This document shows positions 9,898 to 19,376 of a stretch of DNA of 41,460 bases, in pieces; within the stretch, counting starts at the first letter, position 1, and every line of letters starts with the position of its first letter. Source of the stretch: Planctomycetia bacterium (GTDB lineage: Bacteria > Planctomycetota > Planctomycetia > Pirellulales > UBA1268); assembly GCA_009922585.1 (NCBI GenBank), contig RFVE01000003.1, positions 1 through 41,460 of the forward strand. Reading direction: 5' to 3'. Position numbers and translations under genes: made by a program. Below the pieces are notes generated by a model. It was not told the DNA's origin. It worked only from the letters and a program-made list of their open reading frames with translations, and did no database searches.

Positions 9898-10467
9898 ATG
9901 CGTTGCCAGCAGTGCGACAAGCAAGCGATGTTCCATATCACCGAGCTTGAAACGGGTGAGGTGAGAGAGGTTCACCTCTGTGAAGATCATGCCCGGAGCT
10001 ACCTGAATCAGTCGGAGGGTGCATCCCAGCCTTCGGAGTCGCCCGGTCCTCTTGGTGTGGCTCAGACAGCCGAGGAACTTTCCGAACTCGACCAGAAGGT
10101 CTGCGAGATGTGCGGCATCACCTTCTTTGAGTTTCGGAATCAGGGGCGGCTGGGCTGCCCGCACGACTACGTCCAGTTCGAACAGGAACTCGAGCCACTG
10201 ATTGCGAATATCCACGGTGCCGTTGAGCACACCGGCCGCAGGCCCCAGCGGGCAGCTGGCAGTGAACTGCCGGAGTCGACAGAGTCGCTGACCCGAGTCA
10301 TTGGGCTCCGGAAGGGCATTCGTGAAGCAGTTGAACAAGAGGAGTATGAGCGGGCCGGGACACTTCGGGATGAAATCAACCAGGTTCTCGACAACTGGCA
10401 TGCCGAGCAGCAGACTGCCGACGGAACCGACTCTTCACAGCCCTCCGAGAGTCCTTCAAGCTCATGA
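9898..10467 (+). CDS. mcsA: McsA-like protein: zinc-binding, UvrB/UvrC motif
   Basis: 'MRCQQCDKQAMFHITELETGEVREVHLCEDHA', second Cys cluster 'CEMCGITFFEFRNQGRLGC', UVR motif 'LRKGIREAVEQEEYERAGTLRDEI'; coupled to mcsB. Confidence 0.88.
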   Translation: MRCQQCDKQAMFHITELETGEVREVHLCEDHARSYLNQSEGASQPSESPGPLGVAQTAEELSELDQKVCEMCGITFFEFRNQGRLGCPHDYVQFEQELEPLIANIHGAVEHTGRRPQRAAGSELPESTESLTRVIGLRKGIREAVEQEEYERAGTLRDEINQVLDNWHAEQQTADGTDSSQPSESPSSS

Positions 10468-11534
10468 TCAAGTTGGATTCACTCACGAACTCGATTGGCG
10501 AGTGGCTCAAGGGCACCGGGCCTGAGTCAGATATCGTCATGAGCAGCCGCGTTCGGCTCGCCCGGAATCTGGCTCAGTATCCCTTTGTGGGCCGGGCTTC
10601 TGACCAGGAGCGGGGTGAGGTTCAGCAGTTCCTCCGGAGCCGGCTGCTGCAGTTGCCCTCGCGGCTGTCGCTGGATTACGTCGACGTTGGCGGGCTGGGT
10701 GAACTCGACCGGCAGTTTTTGGTTGAGCGGCAACTGATCAGCCGGGAACATGCCGAGGCTGCCGGGTCGCGGGGCGTTGCCATCGATACTCATGAGCAGC
10801 TGAGTCTCATGATCAACGAGGAGGATCACCTGCGGATTCAATGTGTCCACAGTGGCCTCGACCTTGAGTCAGTCTGGCGACAAATCAGTGCGGTTGATGA
10901 CGAAATCGAGACCGTTGTGCCCTACGCATTTCATTCTCGCTGGGGATATCTCACCGCCTGTCCCACTAACGTTGGCACCGGAATCCGGGTCAGTGTGATG
11001 CTGCATCTTCCCGCCCTCGTGATCACCCGACAGATCGACAAGGTCTTTCGTAGCCTGCACAAGATCTCACTGGCAGTACGAGGTCTTTACGGCGAAGGCT
11101 CCCAGGCGTTTGGTGATTTTTATCAGATTTCAAATCAGACCACATTGGGGAAGACTGAGCAGGAACTGATCGCTCAGGTAGCTGACGTTGTGCCAGTGCT
11201 GATCGATTACGAACGCCGCGCCCGAGACTTTCTGGTGCGAGAGACTGAGCAGAACATTCACGATCAGGTTAGCCGGGCTTACGGCATCCTGCGGACTGCT
11301 CAGACGATTACGGCGGAAGAAACGATGCAGCTGTTGTCACGGGTTCGCATGGGCGTGCTACTTGGTCTGCTTGATGACGTCGATGTTTCTGATGTCAATC
11401 TGCTGCTGGTGCGGACGCAGCCCGCACATTTGCAAAAACTCCGCGGGGTAGAACTTGACACCAAGGACCGCAATATCGAGCGAGCGAGGTTCTTGCGGAA
11501 CTACTTCGAAACCGGTTCGGCTGAGGCCAACTGA
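10464..11534 (+). CDS. mcsB: Protein arginine kinase McsB (ATP:guanido phosphotransferase fold)
   Basis: 'DIVMSSRVRLARNLAQYPF', 'LMINEEDHLRIQ', 'GYLTACPTNVGTGIRVSVMLHLPAL', ATGA overlap with mcsA. Confidence 0.93.
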   Translation: MIKLDSLTNSIGEWLKGTGPESDIVMSSRVRLARNLAQYPFVGRASDQERGEVQQFLRSRLLQLPSRLSLDYVDVGGLGELDRQFLVERQLISREHAEAAGSRGVAIDTHEQLSLMINEEDHLRIQCVHSGLDLESVWRQISAVDDEIETVVPYAFHSRWGYLTACPTNVGTGIRVSVMLHLPALVITRQIDKVFRSLHKISLAVRGLYGEGSQAFGDFYQISNQTTLGKTEQELIAQVADVVPVLIDYERRARDFLVRETEQNIHDQVSRAYGILRTAQTITAEETMQLLSRVRMGVLLGLLDDVDVSDVNLLLVRTQPAHLQKLRGVELDTKDRNIERARFLRNYFETGSAEAN

Positions 11535-11552
11535 CTACCGCAGGGTGATCCC

Positions 11553-12059
11553 TCATGCCCGCATGAGTTTCGTGCGCAGAGCATCCACCACTGGTGCGGG
11601 CACGAATTTCAGCAGTGCTTCATCGTCGGCCAGCGGAGTGATCTGCTTCAGCAACGATGAGGAAATGTGTGAATACTGGGCGTCGGCCATCAAGAAGACT
11701 GTTTCGATCTCCGGATCAAGCATGCGGTTGGCCAGTGTCATGGTGAATTCGGCCTCAATATCAGTGAGTGAACGGACACCTCGCAACACCACGTGTGCTC
11801 GCTGGTCGCGAACAAACGTCACGGAGAGTCCGTCAAACCGTTGTACGTCAACGTTGTCAAGCGGGGCAACGGCCGCTTCCACCAGCCGGACCCGCTCGTC
11901 TTGGTCAAACAAGGGATGCTTGTCGGGGTTAATCCCAACACCGACAACAATTCGGTCAAAAATCCGGCTGGCTCGGCTGATCACATCGAGATGTCCGAGG
12001 GTAACTGGGTCAAACGAACCGGTGTAGACGGCGGTTCGTCCCGTTGGCTGGTCTGACAC
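11553..12059 (-). CDS. coaD: Phosphopantetheine adenylyltransferase (GTG start proposed)
   Basis: 'RTAVYTGSFDPVTLGHLDVISRASRIFDRIVVGVGINPDK', 'DAQYSHISSSLLKQI'. GTG at 12059 gives 168 aa, close to typical CoaD length; the listed 316-aa ORF is too long. Confidence 0.92.
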   Translation of the reverse strand: MSDQPTGRTAVYTGSFDPVTLGHLDVISRASRIFDRIVVGVGINPDKHPLFDQDERVRLVEAAVAPLDNVDVQRFDGLSVTFVRDQRAHVVLRGVRSLTDIEAEFTMTLANRMLDPEIETVFLMADAQYSHISSSLLKQITPLADDEALLKFVPAPVVDALRTKLMRA

Positions 12060-12242
12060 AGGTGGAATCTCCGAAATTGGCGGTAGGGGGTAGACTTGCG
12101 GATAACCGGTTGGCTCAGCCGATCGCTGCCAGTATCGTATCGAACTCGTGGATGGCTCGCCCGTCCCAGAGGGCAGCCAGGCGGTCGTAACGCGTGGCCG
12201 CTGGGTTAGTGTCAGATTCCCCCTGGTTGGAGCAACCGCATC

Positions 12243-12431
12243 GTGTCGAAGGCCGTTCCGTTTATCGGCATGATCGTTTCCGGTATTGTCGGAATCATGT
12301 TTTTGGCCGATCTGGCAGCGGGCTTTCCGTTTCGACGAGTCAGCATTGCTGCCGACATCGGCTTCATTATCAGTAGCGCAATTCTTGCCTATCTCAGTTG
12401 GTCGCTGCAGATGAGCCGGCAGGAAGAGTAG
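12243..12431 (+). CDS. Small two-helix membrane protein, unknown function (GTG start)
   Basis: 62 aa with two hydrophobic stretches ('FIGMIVSGIVGIMFLADLAAG', 'IGFIISSAILAYLSW'); GGAG-like element upstream. Confidence 0.5.
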   Translation: MSKAVPFIGMIVSGIVGIMFLADLAAGFPFRRVSIAADIGFIISSAILAYLSWSLQMSRQEE

Positions 12432-12447
12432 CGTGAATCGCGGGAGT

Positions 12448-13140
12448 TCAGGCTGCCCGCAGGATCGAACTCGGTGCCTGCGAACTTCTCCTCCCACAGA
12501 CAAGGCCCGGTAGTTCCTCCAGCTTTGGCACGATCAGCCTGCCGGAGGCGACCTGCTTCTTGACGCGGGCTAACAGGCTTTTTAGCCGCCGGCTCTCGAA
12601 GCTGCCCGTCGGAGTGGCAGCATCGATGGCAGCGAGCGCTCCCGGGCTGAGTCGCGGAATTGCTGATTGCTGAAAAAACTTTGCCCGCCACGATTTCGCG
12701 GTCGGATTATGACGTAGCAACTCCCAGAGCCCCCATTGCACACTGCGACAGGGCCAGCCCGCCGGTGCGGGCCGGCGTGGCCGCCCCGCGACGCTGAATC
12801 GCGATGTCAAGACGACGGCAATCCCCTCCTCCACCAAGAGATCAGGCTGGGGAACTCCCATTTCGCGCTCGATTACTGCGGCTCGGAGTTGTGGGACAGC
12901 CTGCCGTGCGGCCCGTAGGACACTTCGTAGTTCCCGGCGTGAACTGGCCGTTGCGGGGTCGATGAGAATCGCTGACGGTTGCTCTGAATGGGGCCACGCC
13001 CCGAGTTGATGAAGCGAGCCGTACCACGAGATGGTGGGTGACGGACGATTGGAATCGATGGTGACTGCCAACGAAAAATCACGGCTGGCGGGCAGTGGCG
13101 CGCACAAAATGCAGATGGCCGGCTGGTCGGGTGTCCCCAC
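12448..13140 (-). CDS. Hypothetical protein (GTG start)
   Basis: 230-aa ORF; strong Shine-Dalgarno on the minus strand, 'CGGAGGAATTCA', immediately before GTG at 13140; no clear family recognised. Confidence 0.6.
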   Translation of the reverse strand: MGTPDQPAICILCAPLPASRDFSLAVTIDSNRPSPTISWYGSLHQLGAWPHSEQPSAILIDPATASSRRELRSVLRAARQAVPQLRAAVIEREMGVPQPDLLVEEGIAVVLTSRFSVAGRPRRPAPAGWPCRSVQWGLWELLRHNPTAKSWRAKFFQQSAIPRLSPGALAAIDAATPTGSFESRRLKSLLARVKKQVASGRLIVPKLEELPGLVCGRRSSQAPSSILRAA

Positions 13141-13353
13141 TGAATTCCTCCGAATGATTTGTCCGCTTGAGCGAACGTCGGCTCCGTTTTACGAACCTGT
13201 TAGTGGCCCGTTGACCATGCCCATGCTCGGGGGTGGATTCAGCCGTCGGCCGGTGGACACTCGACAAAACGTGTGCTGGAAATCGGGCACTGGTTTTTCC
13301 AATGCACTGACCGAAACCATCATCAACGGTATCGGCGGTCGGCTGGCGATGCT

Positions 13354-15045
13354 TCAACCTGTTCCCGATTCTGGCGGTCTGACCGCCGTAGGCTTTTCCC
13401 GATCGGTGCTCTTTGCCCGACTCGCCGGGGCCGACGAGGCTTGATGATGGGCCTCGATTGCCGCCAGTAGGGAGGTTGTGGTGGCCTCGTCAGCCTCGAC
13501 GGTCGGCGGAAAGCCAGCCGCAATCAAGGTCGCCGAAGTGACCGGTGAAATGCTGGCAATTTTCCAGCTTTTGAGCTGGTCTCCCAGTAGCTGAGCCGCC
13601 GCCGTTGCGATCGAGGAACTCGTCAAAACGATCCAGTCACAGGGAAATTGCTGCAGCGTTCGTTGTGCCTCTGAGTCGATGGTCGGGACCGGTCGGCTGG
13701 AATAGGCGGCCACTTGTTCGACCCGGTGGCCTCGAGCTTCAAGTTCCTGCCGAAGGATATCTCGGCCTCTGTCGGCTCTGACCAGCAGGAAGCGTCCCTG
13801 CGGCACCGAATCACCAATCGCTTCGAGAACTCCCTCAGACCGGTAACAGCCAGGCATCAGGTCGCAGGTAAGGCCACAGGCTTCCAGTGCTTCGCGCGTT
13901 GCTGGTCCAATCGCCGCCAGCCGGGCGGTTCCCAATGCCCGGGCGTCACGGCCGCTGTTCCGCAGGTACGAATGGAAGGCCCGTACTCCGTTGATGCTGG
14001 CGAAGATAATCCAGTCAAACGACCAGGCAGACGCGATGGCTGCCTCAACTGCTGCCGGCTCGGGGGCGGGGCCGATCTCAATGAGTGGTAAATGAACCGC
14101 TTCCCCACCACGTCGACTGATTGCGTCGATGAGTTGATCCCCCTGGCCGGCTGGCCGCGCGATCAGCAGGCGAGTGCCTGCCAGTGGCCCATGACCGGCA
14201 ACCGGTCGGCCAGCCGAGCGGCTGCCGATGATGGCGATGGCGGGTGCTGGGAGGGCGGCGTCGCGAATGGCCGTCGCACATTCGGCGAGGGTTGTCGCAA
14301 CGATTTGCTGGTCAGCCCAACTGCAACGGCTGACGAGCGTGACCGGTGTGTCGGGCGGTCGGCCGGCTCGCAGGAAGGCCTCGGACCAGTGGGGCGACTG
14401 CTCAACCCCCATGTAGATCACGATCGTACCGGTGACTGCAGCGAGGCTGCTGTAGTCGATCGCCTCTTGTTTCGTGGCTGCTTCATGGCCGGTCACGATT
14501 GTCAGACTCGAAGCGGTCTCCCGCGAGGTCAAGGGGACTGCGGCGGAGGCCGCCGCAGCCGTCGCAGCGGTCACCCCCGGGACGATCTCGAACGGAATAT
14601 TCCGCTCGGTGAGGGGTTCAAGTTCTTCACTAAGTCGGGCAAAGACCGTGGGATCACCGCCCTTGAGCCTGACCACAACCCGTCCCGGAGTGGCGAGGTC
14701 GGCCAGCCAGCTGCCAATCTGCCTGCCGGGATCACTGGTGGAGCGGTTGCCACTGAGCAGACGGGAGATCGGCAGGCAGGGGCTGCCAGTGAGTTGGAGC
14801 ACAGCTTGTGGAACAAGCTGATCATGCACAACGACATCAGCTGTCTTCAGACGGTTGATTGCCCGTGTGGTCAAGAGGTCCGGCTCTCCTGGTCCGGCGC
14901 CAACAAAAATCACCTGGCCCGGCGGGGGGTGGTGACCCGCTGGCAACGGCACGGCCAGCGAATGAGAGCTCGGCTGCTCAGACGGGGATTCGTTCATACA
15001 GGGCATTTCCGGGCTACGACTCCGGGAGACTGTCGCCGGATGCAC
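13354..15045 (-). CDS. cobA-hemD: Fused uroporphyrinogen-III C-methyltransferase / uroporphyrinogen-III synthase (CobA-HemD); start uncertain
   Basis: SUMT motifs 'VIFVGAGPGEPDLLTTRAINRL', 'VVRLKGGDPTVFAR', 'VPGVTAATAAAA', followed by HemD-like 'LLIARPAGQGDQLIDAISRRGGEAVHLPLIEI...DWIIFASINGVRAF'. Confidence 0.9.
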   Translation of the reverse strand: MHPATVSRSRSPEMPCMNESPSEQPSSHSLAVPLPAGHHPPPGQVIFVGAGPGEPDLLTTRAINRLKTADVVVHDQLVPQAVLQLTGSPCLPISRLLSGNRSTSDPGRQIGSWLADLATPGRVVVRLKGGDPTVFARLSEELEPLTERNIPFEIVPGVTAATAAAASAAVPLTSRETASSLTIVTGHEAATKQEAIDYSSLAAVTGTIVIYMGVEQSPHWSEAFLRAGRPPDTPVTLVSRCSWADQQIVATTLAECATAIRDAALPAPAIAIIGSRSAGRPVAGHGPLAGTRLLIARPAGQGDQLIDAISRRGGEAVHLPLIEIGPAPEPAAVEAAIASAWSFDWIIFASINGVRAFHSYLRNSGRDARALGTARLAAIGPATREALEACGLTCDLMPGCYRSEGVLEAIGDSVPQGRFLLVRADRGRDILRQELEARGHRVEQVAAYSSRPVPTIDSEAQRTLQQFPCDWIVLTSSSIATAAAQLLGDQLKSWKIASISPVTSATLIAAGFPPTVEADEATTTSLLAAIEAHHQASSAPASRAKSTDREKPTAVRPPESGTG

Positions 15046-15181
15046 GCATATTTTCTCACCCCTTTACTCCGCCACAAGGGCTGCAACTGGGGGGCAGACA
15101 ACGACACTGTTTTGGTAAGATAGGGCATCAGACTGCAGCAGTTCAGCCAGCGATTTCCTTTTTCCGGTCGACCGGGGACGC

Positions 15182-16488
15182 ATGTCAGACAAACCAGCAG
15201 ACAAACCTTCTTCGGCGGCTCCTCGCCCATTTCGCCGCATGCCGCTCAGCCCTGCTGAGCGGAGCCGCCTCTCAAAGTGCTTTGCCACCGGCAACGACAA
15301 TCTGAAAAGGGATAATTACGACTACGCGATTGAACTGTTCACGGTCTGTGTCAGCGGCGATCCAGGCAGTGCGCCGTATTTGCAGGGCCTACTGGAGGCA
15401 CTTGCGAAAAAGCAGGCGGGGAAAAAAGCCGGTGGCTTGTCTTCGCTGTTGGCGGCCGGCAGCAGAGGAAGTCTGAAGCGGTTGATTGCCGCAGGAAAAC
15501 CCGCGGAGGCAATCAAAGCAGGCCTTGAGATCCTAAAAAAAAATCCTGCCGATACGTCCTGCCTGCTTGGACTGGCGGATGCCTGCGAGTCAATGAGCTG
15601 TATCGAAACTGAGGGGCTGTTCCTGAGACGAGCACTCGATCTTGCGCCTCGTGAGCCGGCGGTCAACAAGCAATGTGCCGCCTACATGGAGCGGCTAGGC
15701 CAATTCAATCAGGCGATAGCCTGCTGGCAGCGGATTGCTGAACATAAGTCAGTCAAGGAAGAAGCCCAGCGGGAAATAGCTCGGCTGAGCGTTGCGAAGA
15801 CCCGCCACGACCTTGATAACCGTGGCAGCAAGTCGCAGCAATCCGTTGAGCAATCACCGGTGGAGGCCTTGCGTAAACGGCTGGCCGAAACACCAGCCGA
15901 TACAGAGGCCGCCTTTGAACTGGCTGATTTGCTCGAAAGGGAGTCGATGGTCGCAGAGGCCGAAAAGGTGCTCAACGATGTCCTGGCTGCATCGGGGAAT
16001 GACCTCAAGGTGCGGGAGCATCTTGAGGACAGGCAGCTCCGCTGGGCCAAACGAAAGGTGCTGCTCGCAGAGAAACAGCTTCAGTCGGAGGACACCCCAG
16101 GGCACCGCGAGAATCTCGCCCAGTTGCGGCAGACGCTGCTCAAGCAGGAGATCGATGTCTATGCTGCCCGAAGTGATCGGTATCCGGAAAACGCTGCGTG
16201 GAAATACGAACTCGCCCTCCGCCTAAAAACAGCCGGCAGCTATGCCGAGGCGATCAAACAGTTTCAAGGCGTATTGCTCGATGCCCGTCGCAAGGGGGTA
16301 GTCGCTCTCGAGTTGGGTGAGTGCTTTCAAAAGATAAAGCAATACCCGTTGGCGATGCGGAATTATCAGACCGCCCTCGAGCATTTGGGGGATCGTGACT
16401 TGGAACTCCGCAAGCGAGCCCTCTACCGGGCGGGGGCTATCGGGATGTGGCAGCGAGGCTCGAAAAACTGGCCGCGGATGCGGTTTGA
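15182..16488 (+). CDS. TPR protein, apparent 3' frameshift/deletion near 16430-16437; the uncorrected ORF runs to 16720
   Basis: TPR-like repeats throughout. After 'RKRALYRAG' the continuation typical of TPRs, 'GYRDVAARLEKLAADAV*', sits in another frame (16435-16488), while the ORF frame gives atypical sequence overlapping rpsT. Confidence 0.65.
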
Positions 16489-16502
16489 AGACCTCTCGTC
16501 TG

Positions 16503-16512
16503 CCGCTAGCGG
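16503..16512. other. Perfect 10-bp palindrome CCGCTAGCGG upstream of rpsT
   Basis: Direct reading; lies about 30 bp upstream of a TATATT (-10-like) sequence. Confidence 0.4.
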
Positions 16513-16619
16513 ACTGGCTCAGGGTGGGGTATATTCTACGAGCTTATTCTCCGCGAAGTCGCCCAATTGCCGCGGGGCCGTAGAACCAGCCAACGGAATA
16601 CCACGACAGGAAAACCATC

Positions 16620-16898
16620 ATGCCACACTCAGCGAGTGCCAAGAAACGGCTGCGGCAGAACATCCGCAGTCGGGACCGAAATCGGGCAACGAAATCGGCC
16701 ATCAAGACCTCAATTCGTAAGGTACTTGAGGCGATTGCCGAGAAGGACATTCCTGCAGCCCGAGAGCACTTTCGTACGGTAGCCAAGAAAGCTGACCGTG
16801 CTGCCTCGGCCAATACCATTCACCGGAACAAGGCGGCCCGAATCAAGTCGCGGCTGTCGGCTCGGATTCTGAAGGCCACGCAGTCATCAGCCAGCTGA
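16620..16898 (+). CDS. rpsT: 30S ribosomal protein S20
   Basis: 'MPHSASAKKRLRQNIRSRDRNRATKSAIKTSIRKVLEAI...NTIHRNKAARIKSRLSARI' is characteristic S20. Confidence 0.97.
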   Translation: MPHSASAKKRLRQNIRSRDRNRATKSAIKTSIRKVLEAIAEKDIPAAREHFRTVAKKADRAASANTIHRNKAARIKSRLSARILKATQSSAS

Positions 16899-16916
16899 AC
16901 GATCTGCGGTGATCTT

Positions 16917-17786
16917 TTAGTCGATCGCATCCCAGGCAATTGATGCGCCGTTAAACACCGGCCCCTCCATGCAGGTTCGGCGGTAATCCCAGCCACCCTG
17001 CTGGTCGCGGACCGGGGCGACGCAACTGAAGCAGATGCCAATGCCGCAGGCCATCGGTGTTTCGAGTGAGACCTGACAGCTGATGCTCCGTTGGGCTGCC
17101 CAGGCGGAAACGGCAGCCATCATCGGCTCTGGGCCGCAGCAGGCGATGGCCGTTCGATGTCCGTCGGTTACCTGGCCCTGACCCCTCAGGTGATCGAGCA
17201 GGTCGATGACGGTGCCCCTGACCCCTGCCGAACCGTCGAGGGTCGCCAGTTCAATCGCCATGCCGGCATGGTGGAAGTCTTCGGGATGGCCAAAGAGACT
17301 GCCGTGGCGGGCCCCCCAGCAGAAGCTCACCCGGCCAGTTGGATGTTCTGCCAGCCATGCTCGCCCAAGCATCAGCAGGGCCGTCTGCCCAATACCGCCA
17401 GCAACCAGCAGCAGATGCTCTGCCTGAGGAAGCTGAAACCCGTTACCGAGGGGGCCCCATACCATGAGTTTCTCTCCGACCTGCAGGGTAGCTGCTGCCG
17501 TCGTGAACTTGCCAGCAACCGCGTATACGAAGTCGGCATAGCGAAGCGGCACGGCGTGAGCGGTGCCGGTGGCTGGTAGCCAGCAAGTCGGAGCATCGAG
17601 TGGCCCGAAGGTGTCGTAGACCGCCAGCGGACGGGCCAAGAGTGGATCGTGCCGGTCGGGGATGCGCACCATGGCGAACTGTCCCGGCCGGGCGGCCGCC
17701 GCCAGGGCGGGACAGTCCAGCCGCAGCCGCCAGGTCGCCTCGGCAATCTGCTCGTGGGCAACGATCGGGGCGAGGCTCATTTCCAT
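16917..17786 (-). CDS. pyrK: Dihydroorotate dehydrogenase electron-transfer subunit PyrK-like
   Basis: FNR-type FAD domain 'RPGQFAMVRIPDRHDPLLARPLAVYD' and C-terminal 2Fe-2S ligands 'MACGIGICFSCVAPVRDQQGGWDYRRTCMEGPVF'. Confidence 0.88.
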   Translation of the reverse strand: MEMSLAPIVAHEQIAEATWRLRLDCPALAAAARPGQFAMVRIPDRHDPLLARPLAVYDTFGPLDAPTCWLPATGTAHAVPLRYADFVYAVAGKFTTAAATLQVGEKLMVWGPLGNGFQLPQAEHLLLVAGGIGQTALLMLGRAWLAEHPTGRVSFCWGARHGSLFGHPEDFHHAGMAIELATLDGSAGVRGTVIDLLDHLRGQGQVTDGHRTAIACCGPEPMMAAVSAWAAQRSISCQVSLETPMACGIGICFSCVAPVRDQQGGWDYRRTCMEGPVFNGASIAWDAID

Positions 17787-17860
17787 TTCATGTCCTCAGT
17801 GGTGGTGGTTGAGCAGACTGGGGAAAAAGTCAATGGATCGGTCAATTGATGTGTAGGGAC

Positions 17861-18964
17861 TCAGCCAGAGGAGCCGCGTCGGCCTGCCTTCCGCCAGGTC
17901 GAGGCCTTGCCAGGACGCTTGCGGGGCGTGGTCGGTTGCCGGCCTTGCGGCGCCGATCGCCGGCCTGCACTGGTGCCACGCGGGCCACCCTGACGGCCAC
18001 CGCGCTGGGCCAGTCGACGGTTTTGCGGGGCCGGCCGCGGTCGGTCGTTTGCGCCAGCCGCTGCCGCTTCGCGGCGGAGCTTTTCAATGTCCTCCCAGCT
18101 CAGTCGCCGCCATTGGCCTGGCAGTAGATTCCCGAGGCTGAGTTCACCTACTGCAATTCGTTTAAGCTGCTGAACCTTGTGGCCGAGGGCGGCGAGCATC
18201 CGTCTAATTTCCCTGTTGCGGCCCTCGTCAAGCACCATCTCAAGTACGGTGCTCTGCTTGTGCTGTGACCGGACCGTGACCCGTTTGGCGTGGACGGTCG
18301 CCTCGGAGAGGGCAATCCCCTGCCGCAGCTGGTCAAGTGTTTCAGCATTTGGAACACCCGCCACCTGCACCAGGTATCGCTTTTCGACGCCATACCGAGG
18401 GTGGGTCAGGAGGTTGGCCAGTTCGCCGTCGTTGGTGACAAGGATCAGGCCCTCACTGGTGCGGTCGAGTCGGCCGACGGGAAAGAGCCGCTGGTCAGGG
18501 GGCACGAGATCGATCACTCTGGGCCGGCCGGTCGGGTCATAGTTCGTACTGACAACGCCGACAGGCTTGTACACCAGATAGACCACCCGTTTTGGGTTCG
18601 GCAGCGGCTCGCCATCGACCCGAATCTGCTGCTTCAATGGATCAACGCGTATGCCGAGCGTGGAGGCAACCTCTCGATCAACCTCTACCCGGCCAGCGGT
18701 GATCAACTCTTCGCAGGCCCGTCGGCTGCCAATGCCAGCCGCTGCCAGCACTTTCTGCAGTCGCTCAAGTCCGTCATCGTCTCCGGCTCGGCCGGCGGGA
18801 CGCGATGGCCTGGTGACGGCAGCCGGTCGGGCTGGTTTTCGTGTGGGGCGGTTGGGGCGGGAGGTTTGCTGGCGGCGGGGACGGGGTGGCACTGGTGTCG
18901 ATCTGGAAAAGAGAGTGTGGGGAGCGATGCAGGCTGGCCCGAGATGGCCGCCTGCAGACCACAT
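17861..18964 (-). CDS. RsuA/RluB-family rRNA pseudouridine synthase with basic, low-complexity N- and C-terminal extensions (start uncertain)
   Basis: S4-like 'ERLQKVLAAAGIGSRRACEELITAGRV', catalytic 'FPVGRLDRTSEGLILVTNDGELANLLTHP', 'GRNREIRRMLAALGHKV'. Confidence 0.9.
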   Translation of the reverse strand: MWSAGGHLGPACIAPHTLFSRSTPVPPRPRRQQTSRPNRPTRKPARPAAVTRPSRPAGRAGDDDGLERLQKVLAAAGIGSRRACEELITAGRVEVDREVASTLGIRVDPLKQQIRVDGEPLPNPKRVVYLVYKPVGVVSTNYDPTGRPRVIDLVPPDQRLFPVGRLDRTSEGLILVTNDGELANLLTHPRYGVEKRYLVQVAGVPNAETLDQLRQGIALSEATVHAKRVTVRSQHKQSTVLEMVLDEGRNREIRRMLAALGHKVQQLKRIAVGELSLGNLLPGQWRRLSWEDIEKLRREAAAAGANDRPRPAPQNRRLAQRGGRQGGPRGTSAGRRSAPQGRQPTTPRKRPGKASTWRKAGRRGSSG

Positions 18965-19004
18965 TCTCGCATGAACCCAGGAAAAAGGTAGCCAGCGATT
19001 TGGA

Positions 19005-19262
19005 TCAGCGACCCTTGGCCCACCACCGCGACCGGGTGACCTCGGGAACTGGATCAGCAAAATCACGCGGCCGGGCCCCGTCCATCAGTGGCATCCGGAG
19101 GGCTGCAGGGGCAATATCATCCTGCAAGTACGGGTCAAACCGAACTGCGCGACGCCGCTGGGATATCGCCGGACCGGGTTCCAGCCAGTCGGGACGGCCG
19201 AGAGATGAGCAGCCGGCTGTCATCAGGCAGACGGCGACCATCAGGAACCGTGACGGGTGCAT
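19005..19262 (-). CDS. Small predicted lipoprotein, unknown function
   Basis: 'MHPSRFLMVAVCLMTAGCSS' lipobox; 85 aa from the internal ATG. Confidence 0.6.
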   Translation of the reverse strand: MHPSRFLMVAVCLMTAGCSSLGRPDWLEPGPAISQRRRAVRFDPYLQDDIAPAALRMPLMDGARPRDFADPVPEVTRSRWWAKGR

Positions 19263-19376
19263 AAGAGATATTCCAGCAGGAGGATAGCCGCAGGGCTGCC
19301 GCGTCGGGGATCCTAGGCCCTCGCAGCCACTGGCCCAAGGCCGAAAATTTCCTCCGCTTGCCACGATCGGTCCGTT

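Noticed and set aside
14092-15123. 343-aa plus-strand ORF
   Set aside because: Antisense to the cobA-hemD fusion, which has clear motifs.
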